Below, in pieces: positions 19,101 to 31,716 of a DNA stretch of 64,000 bases (position 1 is the first letter of the stretch; the number at the start of each line of letters is the position of its first letter). Source of the DNA: Plectrocnemia conspersa (lineage: Eukaryota > Arthropoda > Insecta > Trichoptera > Polycentropodidae). The notes beneath the pieces were generated by a model. It was not told the origin of the DNA. It worked only from the letters and a program-made list of their open reading frames with translations, and did not search any database. The stretch lies in NCBI GenBank assembly GCA_009617715.1, contig VTFK01000015.1, forward strand, positions 806,001 through 870,000, read 5' to 3'. A program made the translations under genes and the position numbers.

Positions 19101-20678
19101 AAATAAACTTTTGAGAGTAATAAATTTTATTTTAAATTGTATTTATAGATTTTATTTTAAATTCTTAAGAAAACACGGAAACGGAATATCTATAATTCTT
19201 TATAATAAAAATCTGTTTTATCTGTTTTATCTGCTTTCTATTATCTACTAATATTACTTTTATTATATATACTATCTACTATTACTATTTAAAATAATAT
19301 GAATTACACAAAAAATATCAATAAATGATATTAAAAAAATTAAATTATTTTATGCAATATATTCTAATTTGAATAAAATATTAGAATCATCAGATATAAT
19401 AATTTTGGTTACAACAACATAAATTATAGCGTTGTAAAAATAATATATTATATAAGAATATTGTAATGAATAACGTTAATCAAAATTGTATTTTTTTTAA
19501 ACTTATCAAAATTAATTCTAAATTAATAAAAAAAATGTATAATATTTAATAATTATACAGAATAAAGAAATTAACATTGTCATTTTATTTCTTTGGAACT
19601 TATTGTGATTAATAGAAATATAGTTATTCTTACTTTAAAATGAAGAGAACTTTTTTCCTCTCAAAAGTCTAGAAAAATATATATAAGCAAAATATTTTTA
19701 AAAAAATTGCCACTGATTATACAAAAAAAATGTTTATTGAGTTGTAATGATTTAATAATATTTACTAGTAAACTATTTTACAGATTCCTATTTACAATTA
19801 ATTGTCTGTCTACAAAATTTTCTTTGATTTTTTAGAATTATCTTTAAATTGTATATCATATTGTTATGTAATGCATTATAAATATATTTGAAGCCCCTGG
19901 TCAAAGTATTTAATAGATTATAAAAAAAAAACATAAAAACGCCTTTTATAAATGGACATTCCAATTAAAACTCCATTCCTTCTTAACATATAATAAATAA
20001 CAATAACAAAATAATAAGCAAAAAATAAATGGCTCTTCTTTAATTTTCGTTTAATCAAAACTGTATTTACCATTAACGAGGCTCATATTTTAACAATTAT
20101 CATATATATGTTTAAATCTTAAAATATCTCATAAATTGTATGTTATGAAACATGTTAAATTAGTATATATTTTTCCTGTTTATCATATGATTTTTTATCT
20201 AAATACATATTTTCCTGCTTATCATTTACATACCCTAAGTATCCAGGATTAGCACCGCCAAAACTAGACGCTTGACTTGAAGACTGCGACACTTGAAATC
20301 CATTGTTTTGAGCGCCAACAGTCAAAGAATGACTTCCAGATTGACTATGACCACCAGTTCCGCTAAAACCATGACTGAAACTCGCCGTGAATCCTCCATT
20401 TTCACTCGGAACGACGCCAAACTCCGGATTAAAGAATCTAGGCTTAGCTCCTTTGCCTTCTGTCTTCAGTTTTTTATCTTGCCTCAACAGGGTGGTAGGA
20501 TCGTTCTCCAAATGAGCGATCACTGGCAATACAGGTGGGGTTATGATATTGTCACTATCATCATTTCGCTTAGTATTATCTGAGAATACTATGACGTCTC
20601 TATTCGGAGGGGCTGCTAAGCAGCAGCCCAAGTGTAGCAGGATCAACAATAAAAGGTGTTAGCGCCCATAATCGCCAT
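16188..20678 (-). CDS. secreted Gly/Ser/Gln-rich protein with apparent signal-peptide frameshift
   Basis: Probably an extracellular low-complexity protein (cuticle- or matrix-like by composition; no family assigned). Exon 1 runs from the ATG at 20678 to 20234; exon 2 runs from 16818 to 16188, joined in phase across a 3.4-kb GT..AG intron. Exon 1 encodes a hydrophobic stretch LLLILLHLGCCLAA, then a polar segment (NRDVIVFSDNTKRND) and a Gly/Ser/His part. Exon 2 is dominated by G, S, A, Q, N and F, with repeated FG and GNG blocks, and ends in a basic Tyr/Arg-rich tail (RYPRVNYRQYPQNVWQPNY). The two ATGs (20678, 20669) are in a frame that stops after a few codons; the hydrophobic stretch is in the next frame. 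Total exon length is 1076, one base short of a multiple of three, so one base seems missing near 20650-20660. A sequencing error, a real frameshift, or an unseen upstream exon joining at an AG near 20600 are all possible. About 358 residues if in frame. Confidence 0.65.
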
Positions 20679-23600
20679 CTAACTAACCGACACTAAACCA
20701 AAAATAAATAACGATCGGCTTAAAAACGTCCGCCAAGAAGGCCGACGGATGGTCAACTTGTCATTCCCGGCCACGCAGTGGCCATATACGCGACAGACAT
20801 ATAAATATGATATGAAGGCATGTTGTACTAGAGCCTTCAGAAATTCCCAAGCGTTAATCACGCTGTTACATAGTACTGGACATAATATGTAGATGGTAGT
20901 TCGAAAGTGAGATTTTTATATCTACAGATGATCCGGTATGCGAATCAGCCCTGACATAGGTGTAGTGTGCCTTTCTTTGCGATGACTAAGCCGGAATTGT
21001 ATAATCGTGAGATCTATTTGGGATTCTAGAAAAAAGTGTTGGTTACGTGTTAAATAATGTGATATAACCTAACATGCGGAGTATGTGAGCTCATAATGTC
21101 AGTATATATTTTGTAACAAAATTGAGTTATATATTATACCATATTAAATTATATTACCCAATTAGCACTAACTCATTTTCATAATGTACAAATATTATGA
21201 ATTTTAAAATTATGTTATATGATTTGTTTAAGGAATTTATGATATTTTTTTAATCAAAATACCAATATAAGTATAAAATAGTATCTAAACTGTATTTAAC
21301 ATAACAGCTATAAAAATGATCAAAGTATTCAAAATAATTAAAAATGTACATATATTTATTTCATATACAATATTAGCATTTCCCTTTATAGTGATTCATT
21401 TGATAAATGTTTCAATTATATGATACTGTGGGGGTTCTTCTTCGTATACTCATGCAGTAAATAGCATAACCACGATAATTACAAGAATGAACGTGACAAT
21501 AGTATAATATAAACAACGACTGACACTGACCGAACCACCACAATAACCCCCGTAATGTCCAGAAGAAAAAAAATCACTTGGAAATAAAGGAATACGTAAT
21601 CAATGCTTTGAACCACGTCGTAATTACCTTAGAAATACAGAGAAAATATATTCATTTTATGCATTACATCCCTGATTAATATGATAATTAATAAGGCAGG
21701 GATTAATGTTTAAGCATTGTTGAATAAGCTATGTATATCCTAATGGATAATAAATACGATTGATTGAAATGAGTATGGTTTTATTGTTCATATGGATGAA
21801 TTTTCGAGCTGAAGTTAATTTTCAACAGATAAATTTAGGTCAAACTGTATATCATAAAGTGGTCCTTACTTAATAACAGAAAAGGTGTCATATTACACCA
21901 CGATAATGCTCGAGACACACTTCAAGAACAACGGTAAAAAAAATATTATGCACTCAGTTTATTCACTGAATATCGCACAATGTAATACGTATATGCTTTG
22001 AGCTCTCCAACATTTTTTAGATAATAAGACATTAAAACTTTTATATTTTAAATAGCATACTCGAAAAAAATTTACCATTTATTACTTTTCATTCCATAAT
22101 ATTTTATCAAAAAACGACATTACTTATTGAACAACCTAATACAACTTCTGACAGTCGAAAAAATATTGAACGTGAGCAAACGATATGTAAATATTACGTA
22201 AGAGCTAGTTAGCAAGTTTGTTTGCAAAAATCTTTATTTTCTTACGCGTCAATAACTTGTTTTTTATAATTAAGACAAAAAACACAACTTATTAAATTGC
22301 TGTATATGAAGCATGTTTTTTTAATTAATGCGTGTTCAAAATCATAGTACTGAAGAATCGCGTAATGTAGCTTAAGGTGAAACAACGCCCATGCGTATTG
22401 TGTTATTAATTCCTATGTACCATTGTGCCTCTTCAAAGGACTATTAGATACTTTCGCAACACAATACGGTATGTAAATATATAATAATCTTTTTAATGGG
22501 GTTTAATTTTGCTGACGTGACATCATTCAATGACATGTGGTGAACAATGAATATTTAAGTTGTTTCGGTTGCATATGAATTTGCAACGTAAATTTAGAAT
22601 GTATGTGAAAATTGTTAAGTAAATTTACTTAAGTTCTTAAGTATGAAAACGTAGATTATGAGCCAACTAAATTCCTTTCTCAGTTTCAGAAGCAATGAGA
22701 GATCTAATAACATTTACTCATGGCAAACTATTAAAAAAAGACGTACAACTTATCAGTTTAAGAAGTGATGCCAATCTACGTGTTTAATACTCTACGGTAA
22801 CTTCCGTCAATTTTGTTCTACGGTTGTTGTTTAAATTTAATTTATGGATTTAATTAGTAGTAATAATGTGTTCAATGTTCAACTCTTGATAAGGTCTTAT
22901 TGTTTTTAATTATTTTTCAGAAGCAATGATGGAACAATTTGCTGACCTATATGGCTACAGCGTAGAATTGGTATATATAAACAAAGAGTGAATCTTCTCA
23001 TGTTGAAGTCACTGTCAGCAAGTATTATCTTTTTATAAAGAACAAACTACATAAGTTTGATGTAACTGAATATCTTTAATTTGGCTATTCCGAAAAAGGA
23101 ATGATGGCACAGAACAAAAATTGAATAAAAACCATTACGTATACATATTTTGCCACATCGGAATTAAAAATAAGCCACTCTTAGATATTTTGGCTATCGA
23201 TTATTCCAGGTATGTAATCACATTTTTATATTAAAATATATATATATATATATATATATATAGCGTTCGCACTGTGACAGCGCCGATTTGATCGACATTA
23301 ACATTCAATCCTCATACATACTAAGGATATATTACACTTTAACGTTTAAAACGTACCTGGTTTATTTGCAATTTTTAAAATCTAATGAATATGTGCATTA
23401 AATCAGTAACAATGATAATGTTTATGTAATATAAAAGGAAAAACTCACTTTTCGGCCTCGGAGCCTGGCGATGGGAATTCAAAATTTGAAGATTTCATTA
23501 CGAAGATTGTTTTATGATTGTTTTTGTAATCCTTAACACATTATGTATATATTTAATTTTCATAGTTATAACACATCAAGTTAATTTGCAATCCGCGTAA

Positions 23601-25853
23601 CAAAATTTTATTATTAAATAATAATTATTTAAAACTGTTGTCAAGGTAATGTCGGCCATCTTGTTTTATATTTGAATGCTTATTTTTCATTGGTCGAAAC
23701 AACAGAACGCATTACCGGCGCCTCGGAAAGCAACGAAGCAAATTCAATTTTTATTTATATTATTATTTATTACTATAATTAAATATATTTCTTTTGTTTA
23801 CGTGTATTATTATACACCGTTCATACAAAGCGACACGATTTACAGAGTAGAGATTTGAATTTAGAATGCTTAATTTAAATTTATGCGCGTCCGGAAGCGA
23901 CGGCTTATTTACTATTATTAAAAGTAAATATAAAAAAACATCAAATAGCAATTATTGGAGAATGCCAAAACAATATTTTATAATCTAGTCAATATGTTTT
24001 AATAGCGTGCGAAATGTAGATGGGTTTTACCAATAAATGTATGTTGAAATCAAATCAATTTTTTTTATGTGGCAATAATTTTTCACGGTAGATGAAAAAC
24101 GTACAAAAGCTAAATGTTTCATAAAGATCAGGAGTATAGTTTAATCTAAAAATATATCAATTGATTATTACTGTTCAAGCTCTATTTTAAATACATTAAC
24201 ACTATTTTAAAGTGGTAAAATAAAAGTAAATACAATAAAGCATATATTTTAAAAATAAATTATAGCAAAAAAATATTATTATAATAAATATTTTTTTATA
24301 AAACATTTTTTACTAATCTTGAGTCGTATTTTATGCACGCATAGTGTATACTATGTATGCATTATATATTCTATATATACATATATATGTATGTATATTA
24401 GATACAAACCATTTAATTCATTTTTCATTTATATTATAGCAATATGTCATAGATGTCAGCTAAAGTTATTTTATCGACATTATTAAATGTTTTTGTAAAT
24501 TTATTTAATTCTACATGCGTTTGTTGTTATATTATACTTTTCATTTAGAAACGTTTTCTAATATCTTAATATTTTTTTTTTAATATGTTCATAGATTTAT
24601 TACATAGATTATTACACAATATGAGTGCTTCTTTTTTTTATTAAATAAAGAAGCGCAATCTTTTTTCACAAATTCTCTATAATGTTCTGGTTTAATTGCT
24701 CAGCTCTAAAAAAATCATCCGGATGTTTACATTGCATATCCTCAATTACCATTTTATCTCACATCAAAAAAACATGAAGAAAATGGAAACCATATGCAAA
24801 GCATCCATTGTTTTATATTCATAGGATACGTCGTTCTACAATAGAACGTTGTTTTTAAAAATCAAATTCTTTTGATGATTATACATAAATAAAAATTAAT
24901 TAACAAATAAAAAAATCGCAAGATTTATAACAGGGAAAACTGGATGGTCTACGCCACATCAACAACTCGTTTTAGTATAACTTTGTATAATATATTATAT
25001 TTTTTGTATCAAATGATAATATATTTTTTATCCATATTTTTAACGTTCGAAAACACTGCGGTTTTTTATTGTTATTTAAGCATTTACTTTTTTTGTTTGA
25101 TTTTCCGTATTATGATCATTTTTTTTTATTATCCTCAATTGCGACTTTCCTAAGCTCCAGTTGTTCTTGGAATGTATTATAATATGAGGCGCACATAGTA
25201 ACACATGTTTTATCATTTATATTCGTTCATAATATCCACCCTACATTGTAACATTGGTTTTTTTACATTCGATTCGTTACTTGTGAGTGATCAATTAACT
25301 GTAATGAGGTAAACAATATAGTCATGCATATAATTAAATATGTTCGACCTAAGTGATTCTTTATATTAGATTACACGTATAAAATATTATACAAAAGGCT
25401 GACGAAAATACTGCTCATTTATGAGCCAGATACATAGTCTTTGATATATAATATGTAGTAGAGAAAATAAATTATTTCATTATTCTACTGAATATTTGTT
25501 TAGATAAATATTAAAAAAACATTTCTTTCTGAATATTTAAACTCATAGCCAGTCAATTTTTACAAATGTGGGATTAAAAAGTTGCCTTATCGACGGAAGA
25601 AGGTTATATCCGTCGATGGAGATTATTTTATAATAAATTTGTTATTGGAAAAATACTTTTCATTAAAAAGACGTCCTTTCATCTGGGTATCCATAATATA
25701 TGTTTCTTTCAACTAAATTCAAATACATACATTGAAATACCGCTTTGGGTTAACTTCAATGTGTTGTTCTGCGCCCATTCCTATTTTACATAAATCTATA
25801 TTCCTTTCTATATTGACAACATCAGATCTCTCTCCCGTAGATTTGACTTCGCA
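20679..25853. other. intergenic region with dispersed repeat and short (TA)n
   Basis: No supportable gene. The first part (20679-20760) is the likely promoter of the gene to its left: on the reverse strand TTTTTAAGCC precedes TCGGTTAGT by about 35 bases. The rest is AT-rich. A dispersed repeat lies at 23530-23900 and a short TA run at 23236-23262. Open frames at 20293-20583 and 23676-23951 are shadows or chance. Confidence 0.5.
23530..23900. repeat. dispersed repeat, copy 2 (about 370 bp)
   Basis: Same orientation as 9208-9597, sharing the blocks ATGTCGGCCATCTTGTTTTA, TTATACACCGTTCATACAAA and GCGCGTCCGGAAGCG. It also has CACATTATGTATATATTTAA and ATTTGCAATCCGCGTAACAA at its start. A short AATAATTATTTAAAA insertion relative to copy 1 is present near 23615. 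No coding capacity. Confidence 0.75.
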
Positions 25854-25890
25854 TATAAGGCCAGGGTCAATCCGGTCTAGCTCAGAGTAC
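25854..25890 (+). promoter_or_regulatory. TATA box and initiator of the gene at 26004-29533
   Basis: TATAAG at 25854-25859 is followed 30 bases later by an arthropod-type initiator TCAGA (A at 25884); a second TCAGT lies at 25891. Spacing fits a TATA-dependent RNA polymerase II promoter and would give a 5' leader of about 120 bases before the ATG at 26004. The leader is notably GC-rich for this window. Confidence 0.6.
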
Positions 25891-26003
25891 TCAGTTGGCC
25901 CAGGCGGGCCACACCGGCTCGACCCTGACCTTCGGCCATCACTATTGCGTCTAACGGACCCCAGCTGGAACCAGTCGCGTACACCACTTATCTCTGAGAC
26001 GAC

Positions 26004-29000
26004 ATGACACTCTACGCCACTACCACAGCTCTGCTAATCCTTGTTGCCATTTCACAAACTTCAGCACAAGGTAATTTATTAAAATGATATCTAATCTAGT
26101 CACATATAAAACTACTAACGACCCCTAATCAAAATTTGCTTAAACTTGACCTTGTCAAATATATCTTTTTTAGTAGTAAAAAAAATATTTAATGCTTTTT
26201 ACGTATATTTTATCTCTCTTCATATGATAAATGTATACATATATAGAAAAATATCGGATCATCTTTAAATTAGCTTGTATTTAATTTCTCAAAAACGAAT
26301 GCTTAATTTAAAGAAGTATTATATAAATATAGATATTCAAAAATAAATTTATATTTAATCAAAGTAAATTTAAAGATTTAAACTGCTAATTGAAACAGAT
26401 TTAAAATTAAACTAAAATATTTTATTTTTTATTTATATTTTAATATTTTAATTAGATTGAATAAAAATATATGTATGTAAATACAAAAGTTTTATATTAT
26501 TGATATTATTTTATTAAAACATAAAAATCACAAAAATGTAAAAATTTAGCAAATAAATTTTTAATTTTTTTTTTTTAATAAAATATAAAAATATATTAGC
26601 ACTACAAATATTACATTTTTATTTCAAAGAACTTTCACATTATGTTTTATTTAACAATCACAATTTTTATTTTTATTTTTAATAAGCCTAATTTGAGATC
26701 AACGATTAAATTTTTAATTAGTTATTAATTAACCAACAGCTCACCAACGAAACATTATAATAAAAAATCTCATTTCACGGTTATTTATCCCTAATAGTCG
26801 CTTTCCTTACTAAGCTATTGTATTACTTACCATGAAAGTCATAATAATCTCGTTGCACGATTAATTGTTAATGCTGATTGCTCAGATATTAACAAATATA
26901 GTTAAGAAACAAAGGTGACAATATGTACTCTTAACCAGTGGTCTTCAACCTAGTGGACCGGCACCGGTACGCAAGAAATTATATTAGATTTGCTTGCAAA
27001 AAAGCAGCAGCAGATGTCGCACTAACAAAAATCGTAATTTTATAGTATTAGATTAAATAAATAATATTCTATCCAACATTGGTTTTTATTTTTGGTTGAC
27101 GCTGGTTCGCGAAATATTTTTCCCATTTTCGCCGAGCCGCGGATGTAAAAAGGTAGAAGAGCACCGCTCTATACAACTTAGATCAATCCGTATTTAAATA
27201 AAAAAATATTTAAATTTGAAAGCAGTGGTTTTTAATAAATTGTTAGTGTTATACCATATAACACCAAACGTGAATTAATCCTATCTGTACTTATTTTCTT
27301 TGACATTTTTCTGTCTTTAATATATATTATATTAAATAGGGTTATAAGTTAATTTACACTATATAGTCTGTTTATATACCTATATCATTTGTGGATTAAA
27401 ACACCTTAGTTTATAATTGAGTAATAATCACCACTTAGACAAACTATCTAAAAAATCCAATATTACCCCTACTTCATCTAACATTTGCAAATGTCCTAGT
27501 AGCCATTCGTCATTGTTATTGAAGAATATGTCATATTCAATATGACGTTATCTTAAATTAGTATTTATAGCAAACACAATAAGCAGCAATAACGTTTGTC
27601 GTCGATCAATTTCGGTTTATCAATTGAACTAAACGCCTTCATAAAATACGACTATCGCATATTTATAAACAATCACCTTGCGTTTGCGATTTTTATTTTG
27701 ACAAATAGACGTAGACAAGGTCATAAAATAATGTTATAATAAATAAGTAACGATTTCTATGCCGCTTTTATGTCACATATTATTATTTTGTTTGTCCTTT
27801 TTGAACACCCTGTTAAAACTTGTTTATAAACAACTAGCGAACCGCTGAGGTATACAAAAATCCCCAGATCAAGTTTTTTATACAATGTTCAAGGTGTAAA
27901 TCGCCCATCTTCTTCTATCATCTCCATATTCAATTTGCGGTTTTCCTCTGCCTCGCTCCGTATTCTGAGAATTTAGTTAATTTGCTTTTATACGATGTTG
28001 ATCATATACATATACAACAATATACTAAAAAATAAAAAATGCATGATATTTTTAGAAAACATGATACAACAATAAAAAATAATCTGAAGCAATGCATTGA
28101 TCGGTCAAAAGTATCGGTATTCTCCAAGATGCACTGTGTAAGTGTATAACGGGATTATTCGACAAAAGCAGACCAATCAAATACTTTTGTTAATTTTGCC
28201 TAATGACTGTGATTTCTGAACAGAATTTAATAATACAAAATTGCAATATAGACTTGTTTTATTCAAATGTGAACTAGCTGATTAATTATTATTATAAATA
28301 GTAATCTCACAGAAACTGTGGAATACCATATATTTGGGGCTCATGTGCATTTAAACCTACGTCGTTTTTATAATACCATTGTTCTATACTATATAATGCC
28401 ATGTATTTTTATAATCATCTGGTTTATTTTAATATAAAAATCACGCTTGTTTATGTAAAAAATCTTAATGAACATTATGACCTCATCTTGTAGTAACGGG
28501 CTAGCATATATAGTGTGACGTGTTTGATACTTCAAGCTAGCAATTTTATTCTAATAAAACTTTTTCATTTTAGTTCGCTATAGAAGAGGTTCCGTCGGTT
28601 CCTATGCAGGCTCAATAAACGGTCAAAATTATGGAGGAACCTTCCACAAGCCGGATAATGGTCCGGCAGTTTACAATAGATTTGGAGGTGACGAGTCACC
28701 GCAATCTGGACATCCAGGATCTTCCTCAGGATCCTTCGCTGGAGCTTCTTCTGGATCCCACGGAGATTCTTCTGGATATGCACCTCAATTTCCATTCGTG
28801 AACTTACCGCCATTCCAAGGCCCAACGGACTTCAACAACTTCTTCCAGAACTACTTCAAACTCTTAAATGACAATTTAGCAACGTGAGTAATCATAATCA
28901 AAATTAACAACTTCTTTTATGGTGTTGGTTTAATATTTCTTAAACACGCATGACAGTGCTTCTAGACAAAACAAACCGCATTCTATGACTTCTTCTACTG

Positions 29001-29533
29001 TTTCAGTAAACTTTTTAGATAAACCTGGCGAAGGGTAATCTTAATGAATTATCTAACACATGTGTCTTATTGTTATTAATTATTTTATAAAATTTCAGGG
29101 CTTTCTCTAAAAACTTCGCCTATCAACAAGCCGCTTTTGAAGCGGCACAAAATGCTTTTCAATCTACAGCAAACAAATACGAGCCTAATGGCTCAAATTT
29201 CAATGGAGCTGCATCTAGTGCTCATTATGGTCCTGGAGGAGGTCACCAAACAGCTGGAACTTATCCAGAAAATCATGTTAGTTAAAAATAGTTAAAATTA
29301 TCAGGAATTATTATATTATATTTTTATTTAAATATTTTAATTTTTAGTCCAATCCCAACATAAACACGCGGTTCCAGAGCGAAGGTCCACAACCAGGCGG
29401 GGGATCATTCGGCGTTTCTTCAGCATCTTTTGCAAGTTCCTCAGACGTCAACGGTCACAAGACGAATCGTAAAGAAGCAGTTACCACCATCAACGACAAT
29501 GGAAAAGTGACGACTTACAGAGTCAAGAATTAA
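26004..29533 (+). CDS. secreted Gly/Ser-rich protein, four exons
   Basis: Exons 26004-26070, 28574-28883, 29099-29276 and 29348-29533 join in phase to 246 residues. Exon 1 is only the signal peptide, MTLYATTTALLILVAISQTS plus A-Q. Exon 2 begins VRYRRGSVGSYAGSINGQN and is Gly/Ser-rich up to about residue 90, then has an aromatic, Asn-rich stretch (GPTDFNNFFQNYFKLLNDN) that continues into exon 3 (AFSKNFAYQQAAFEAAQNAF), which could form an amphipathic helix. The C-terminus, NRKEAVTTINDNGKVTTYRV plus K-N, looks like a conserved end motif of secreted insect proteins, from memory only. A poly(A) signal AATAAA sits at 29589. The promoter is TATA-type, as for abundantly expressed tissue-specific genes. 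Likely extracellular matrix, cuticle or secretion component; no function can be assigned. Intron 1 is 2.5 kb and carries a hAT-type MITE. Confidence 0.85.
26936..27166. mobile_element. hAT-type non-autonomous element in intron 1
   Basis: The left end reads CAGTGGTCTTCAACCTAGTG and the right end AGGTAGAAGAGCACCG, imperfect terminal inverted repeats of the common hAT type. Flanking octamers are CTCTTAAC (26928-26935) and CTCTATAC (27167-27174), six of eight identical, fitting an aged 8-bp target duplication. The 231-bp interior is non-coding. Confidence 0.7.
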
Positions 29534-29999
29534 ATTTTGTATTTTTTTATAACATGATATTATTATCGTAGTGTTTTTTTATATAAATAATAAATATATT
29601 TTCATGTGATAAATTGTAGAATATATTTACATTTTTCGAAATGATTAAAATGGATTTTTATAGAAAATGTAAAATTTTTTATTTGGCATTATAATATTAA
29701 TTAACTATGGATCATATGTATATAAATATAAAAATAACGTCTTTATCTTTGTTTAATGATGCTTTGTTTTTATATCATTAAAATAAACGTATTATAAACA
29801 TGTTCTGCGTATATTGTGTACATTTTCAAGGTTTATAACAAAAAACATTCATAGAAGCAAAAATAGAGAATAAATTAACAATATCAGTGAGCAATGAATA
29901 TTATAAAATAACTAACATCGTAGCACTTAAAAAAATGTTGGATAACTAATATAATCCATATTAAGCTTATTTAAAAGTAGTATAGCTCACACAGTCTTA

Positions 30000-30209
30000 G
30001 GCCGGTTTCACACGTGTCGGATGGATTTGCCCGGCACCGGGCTGGCGGCGTGTAGTGAGGGTGGTGTTGTTTGGGCAGCGTCGGGCCGGCGCCGGATGGA
30101 TTCGTCCGGCACGTCTGAAATGGTAAGTACTAGCCCATACAACACCATCCCCACTACACGGCGCCGGCCCGGTGCCGGGTTAATCCATCCGGCACGTGTG
30201 AAACCGGCC
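30000..30209. mobile_element. GC-rich palindromic MITE, copy 1 (Harbinger-like)
   Basis: A 210-bp element with terminal inverted repeats GGCCGGTTTCACACGTG and CACGTGTGAAACCGGCC, flanked on both sides by TTA, which fits the 3-bp TWA target duplication of PIF/Harbinger elements. Much of the interior is also self-complementary (for example GGCACCGGGC and GCCCGGTGCC), so the whole element can fold into a long hairpin. It stands out by its high G+C. A 67-codon frame across it is not a gene. Confidence 0.8.
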
Positions 30210-31716
30210 TTACAGTTAATGTAGTTATTAAAAGTAATATATTAAATAGACAAAATACTTTAAAAATCACTTGCCGTGCTTACCCGAGTGTGGTTAGTAA
30301 TATATATGTATGAATGTAGTGTTTCCTCTTGAAAATTATTTCTCGAGAATTTCTTGAGAAAAATGCTAAATCGAAAATTCTCTTTTCTCGAGAATTTTAG
30401 AATGTTTTTTGTTAAAAAAAATAATTTAAATATTTTATAACTACTGCATAAAAAGAATAAGTCCCTGCCAGCTGTTTGAAATATGCATGCTTTCTTGAAA
30501 GCTTTTTATAGAGTTCGGAAGTATTAGAATAAAAAATCAGCTTTATCTTTGCTTTGAAACTACAATAATATTCAGAAAAGAAGAAACCACTCCGCATGGG
30601 AATCGGTAGCTTTTTAAAATGTATGAGGGCTTTCCGCAATGCTACGCCATAAAATTTGCCTGTCAGCGAACTTGAATATCGTTTTTACTTTTTTTATAAA
30701 TATATTCTTGCAATGATTTTTTCTAAAGTTGGGCCCCTCAAGGAGAACGGGCCCCGGGAATTTGTTACCTCTCTCGACAGGACTGGTGAAGTGAGCAAGT
30801 GGCACGTTTTTTATACATGTTTTATAGAAGGCTTACCCCTGCCTTTGATACATCGTAGTCATTCATGGGCGATCGTCTAATAATTACAAAAGATATGTAT
30901 AATAATGCTTATTCGAGGTCATGATTATTTTTGCAGATGTATGTATCGAAGCTTATGAATGAAGGGGTTGAATTTTTTTTTAAAATGGTGGTTAATGGTA
31001 ATTGGTGGCTTTCCAAAATCTGTGCGGACATTGTTAAAAATTCTTGGGTGTTCCGAAACTCCGATTTTACTAATGTTATGTTTGGGTAAAGTAAACCTTT
31101 GTTCTTGTAGCTTTCTAGAGCGTCATTCTTCACTTAAATCCCTTACAGTACAAAATATCGCAGTGGAAAAATATTGTACAAGAACATCAAAGTTCAATTC
31201 CCGTCGATAGCGATTTTGAAAAAAATGGTAGTAACAATATTTTTTAATTAGTGCTATTTAGCAATTATTACAAAATTAATGTACTTGATGAATTTCCTTT
31301 CCACATATCATAGCAACAAATCGTAAATGGAACTACTCACCTATTCTTCTTCCAAGAAAATTTGTATGCTTAGGCATTCGAGTCACAATCAGTAGATGAG
31401 GAAAATGTTTTTATTAAAACATAATACAATGGTTATTTAAAATTAAAATGATAAAAAATAGTTCATAGCAAAAGATTTATTTTAAACATAATATGCATTA
31501 GATATCAATTAAAAAAAAGATATGGATCACGGAGAAGATGCAGAGTGAACAACGTCGAGACAAAAACCCAAAAATGCGTTAATTATTATTTTAAGTCCTT
31601 AATCGAAGCGATCAAAAATAAATAATTAAAATTAAATTAGATACATTAACATGATAATAATATTAGCAAAAAACATTATAAACAATATATAAAAACCAGC
31701 ACTTTTTGTACCCATC
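30210..31716. other. intergenic region, origin of a slightly coding-like patch unclear
   Basis: No supported gene. At 30560-31210 several overlapping short open frames occur on both strands in a patch less AT-rich than its surroundings. I saw no domain, no signal peptide and no convincing splice pattern, so this may be a decayed mobile element. The remainder is AT-rich. Confidence 0.4.

Noticed and set aside
20293..20583. 96-codon plus-strand frame
   Set aside because: Antisense shadow of exon 1 of the gene at 16188-20678.
30412..31210. Cluster of short frames on both strands
   Set aside because: Mutually overlapping, no motif, no splice signals with matching phase; perhaps a decayed transposon but not supportable as a gene.
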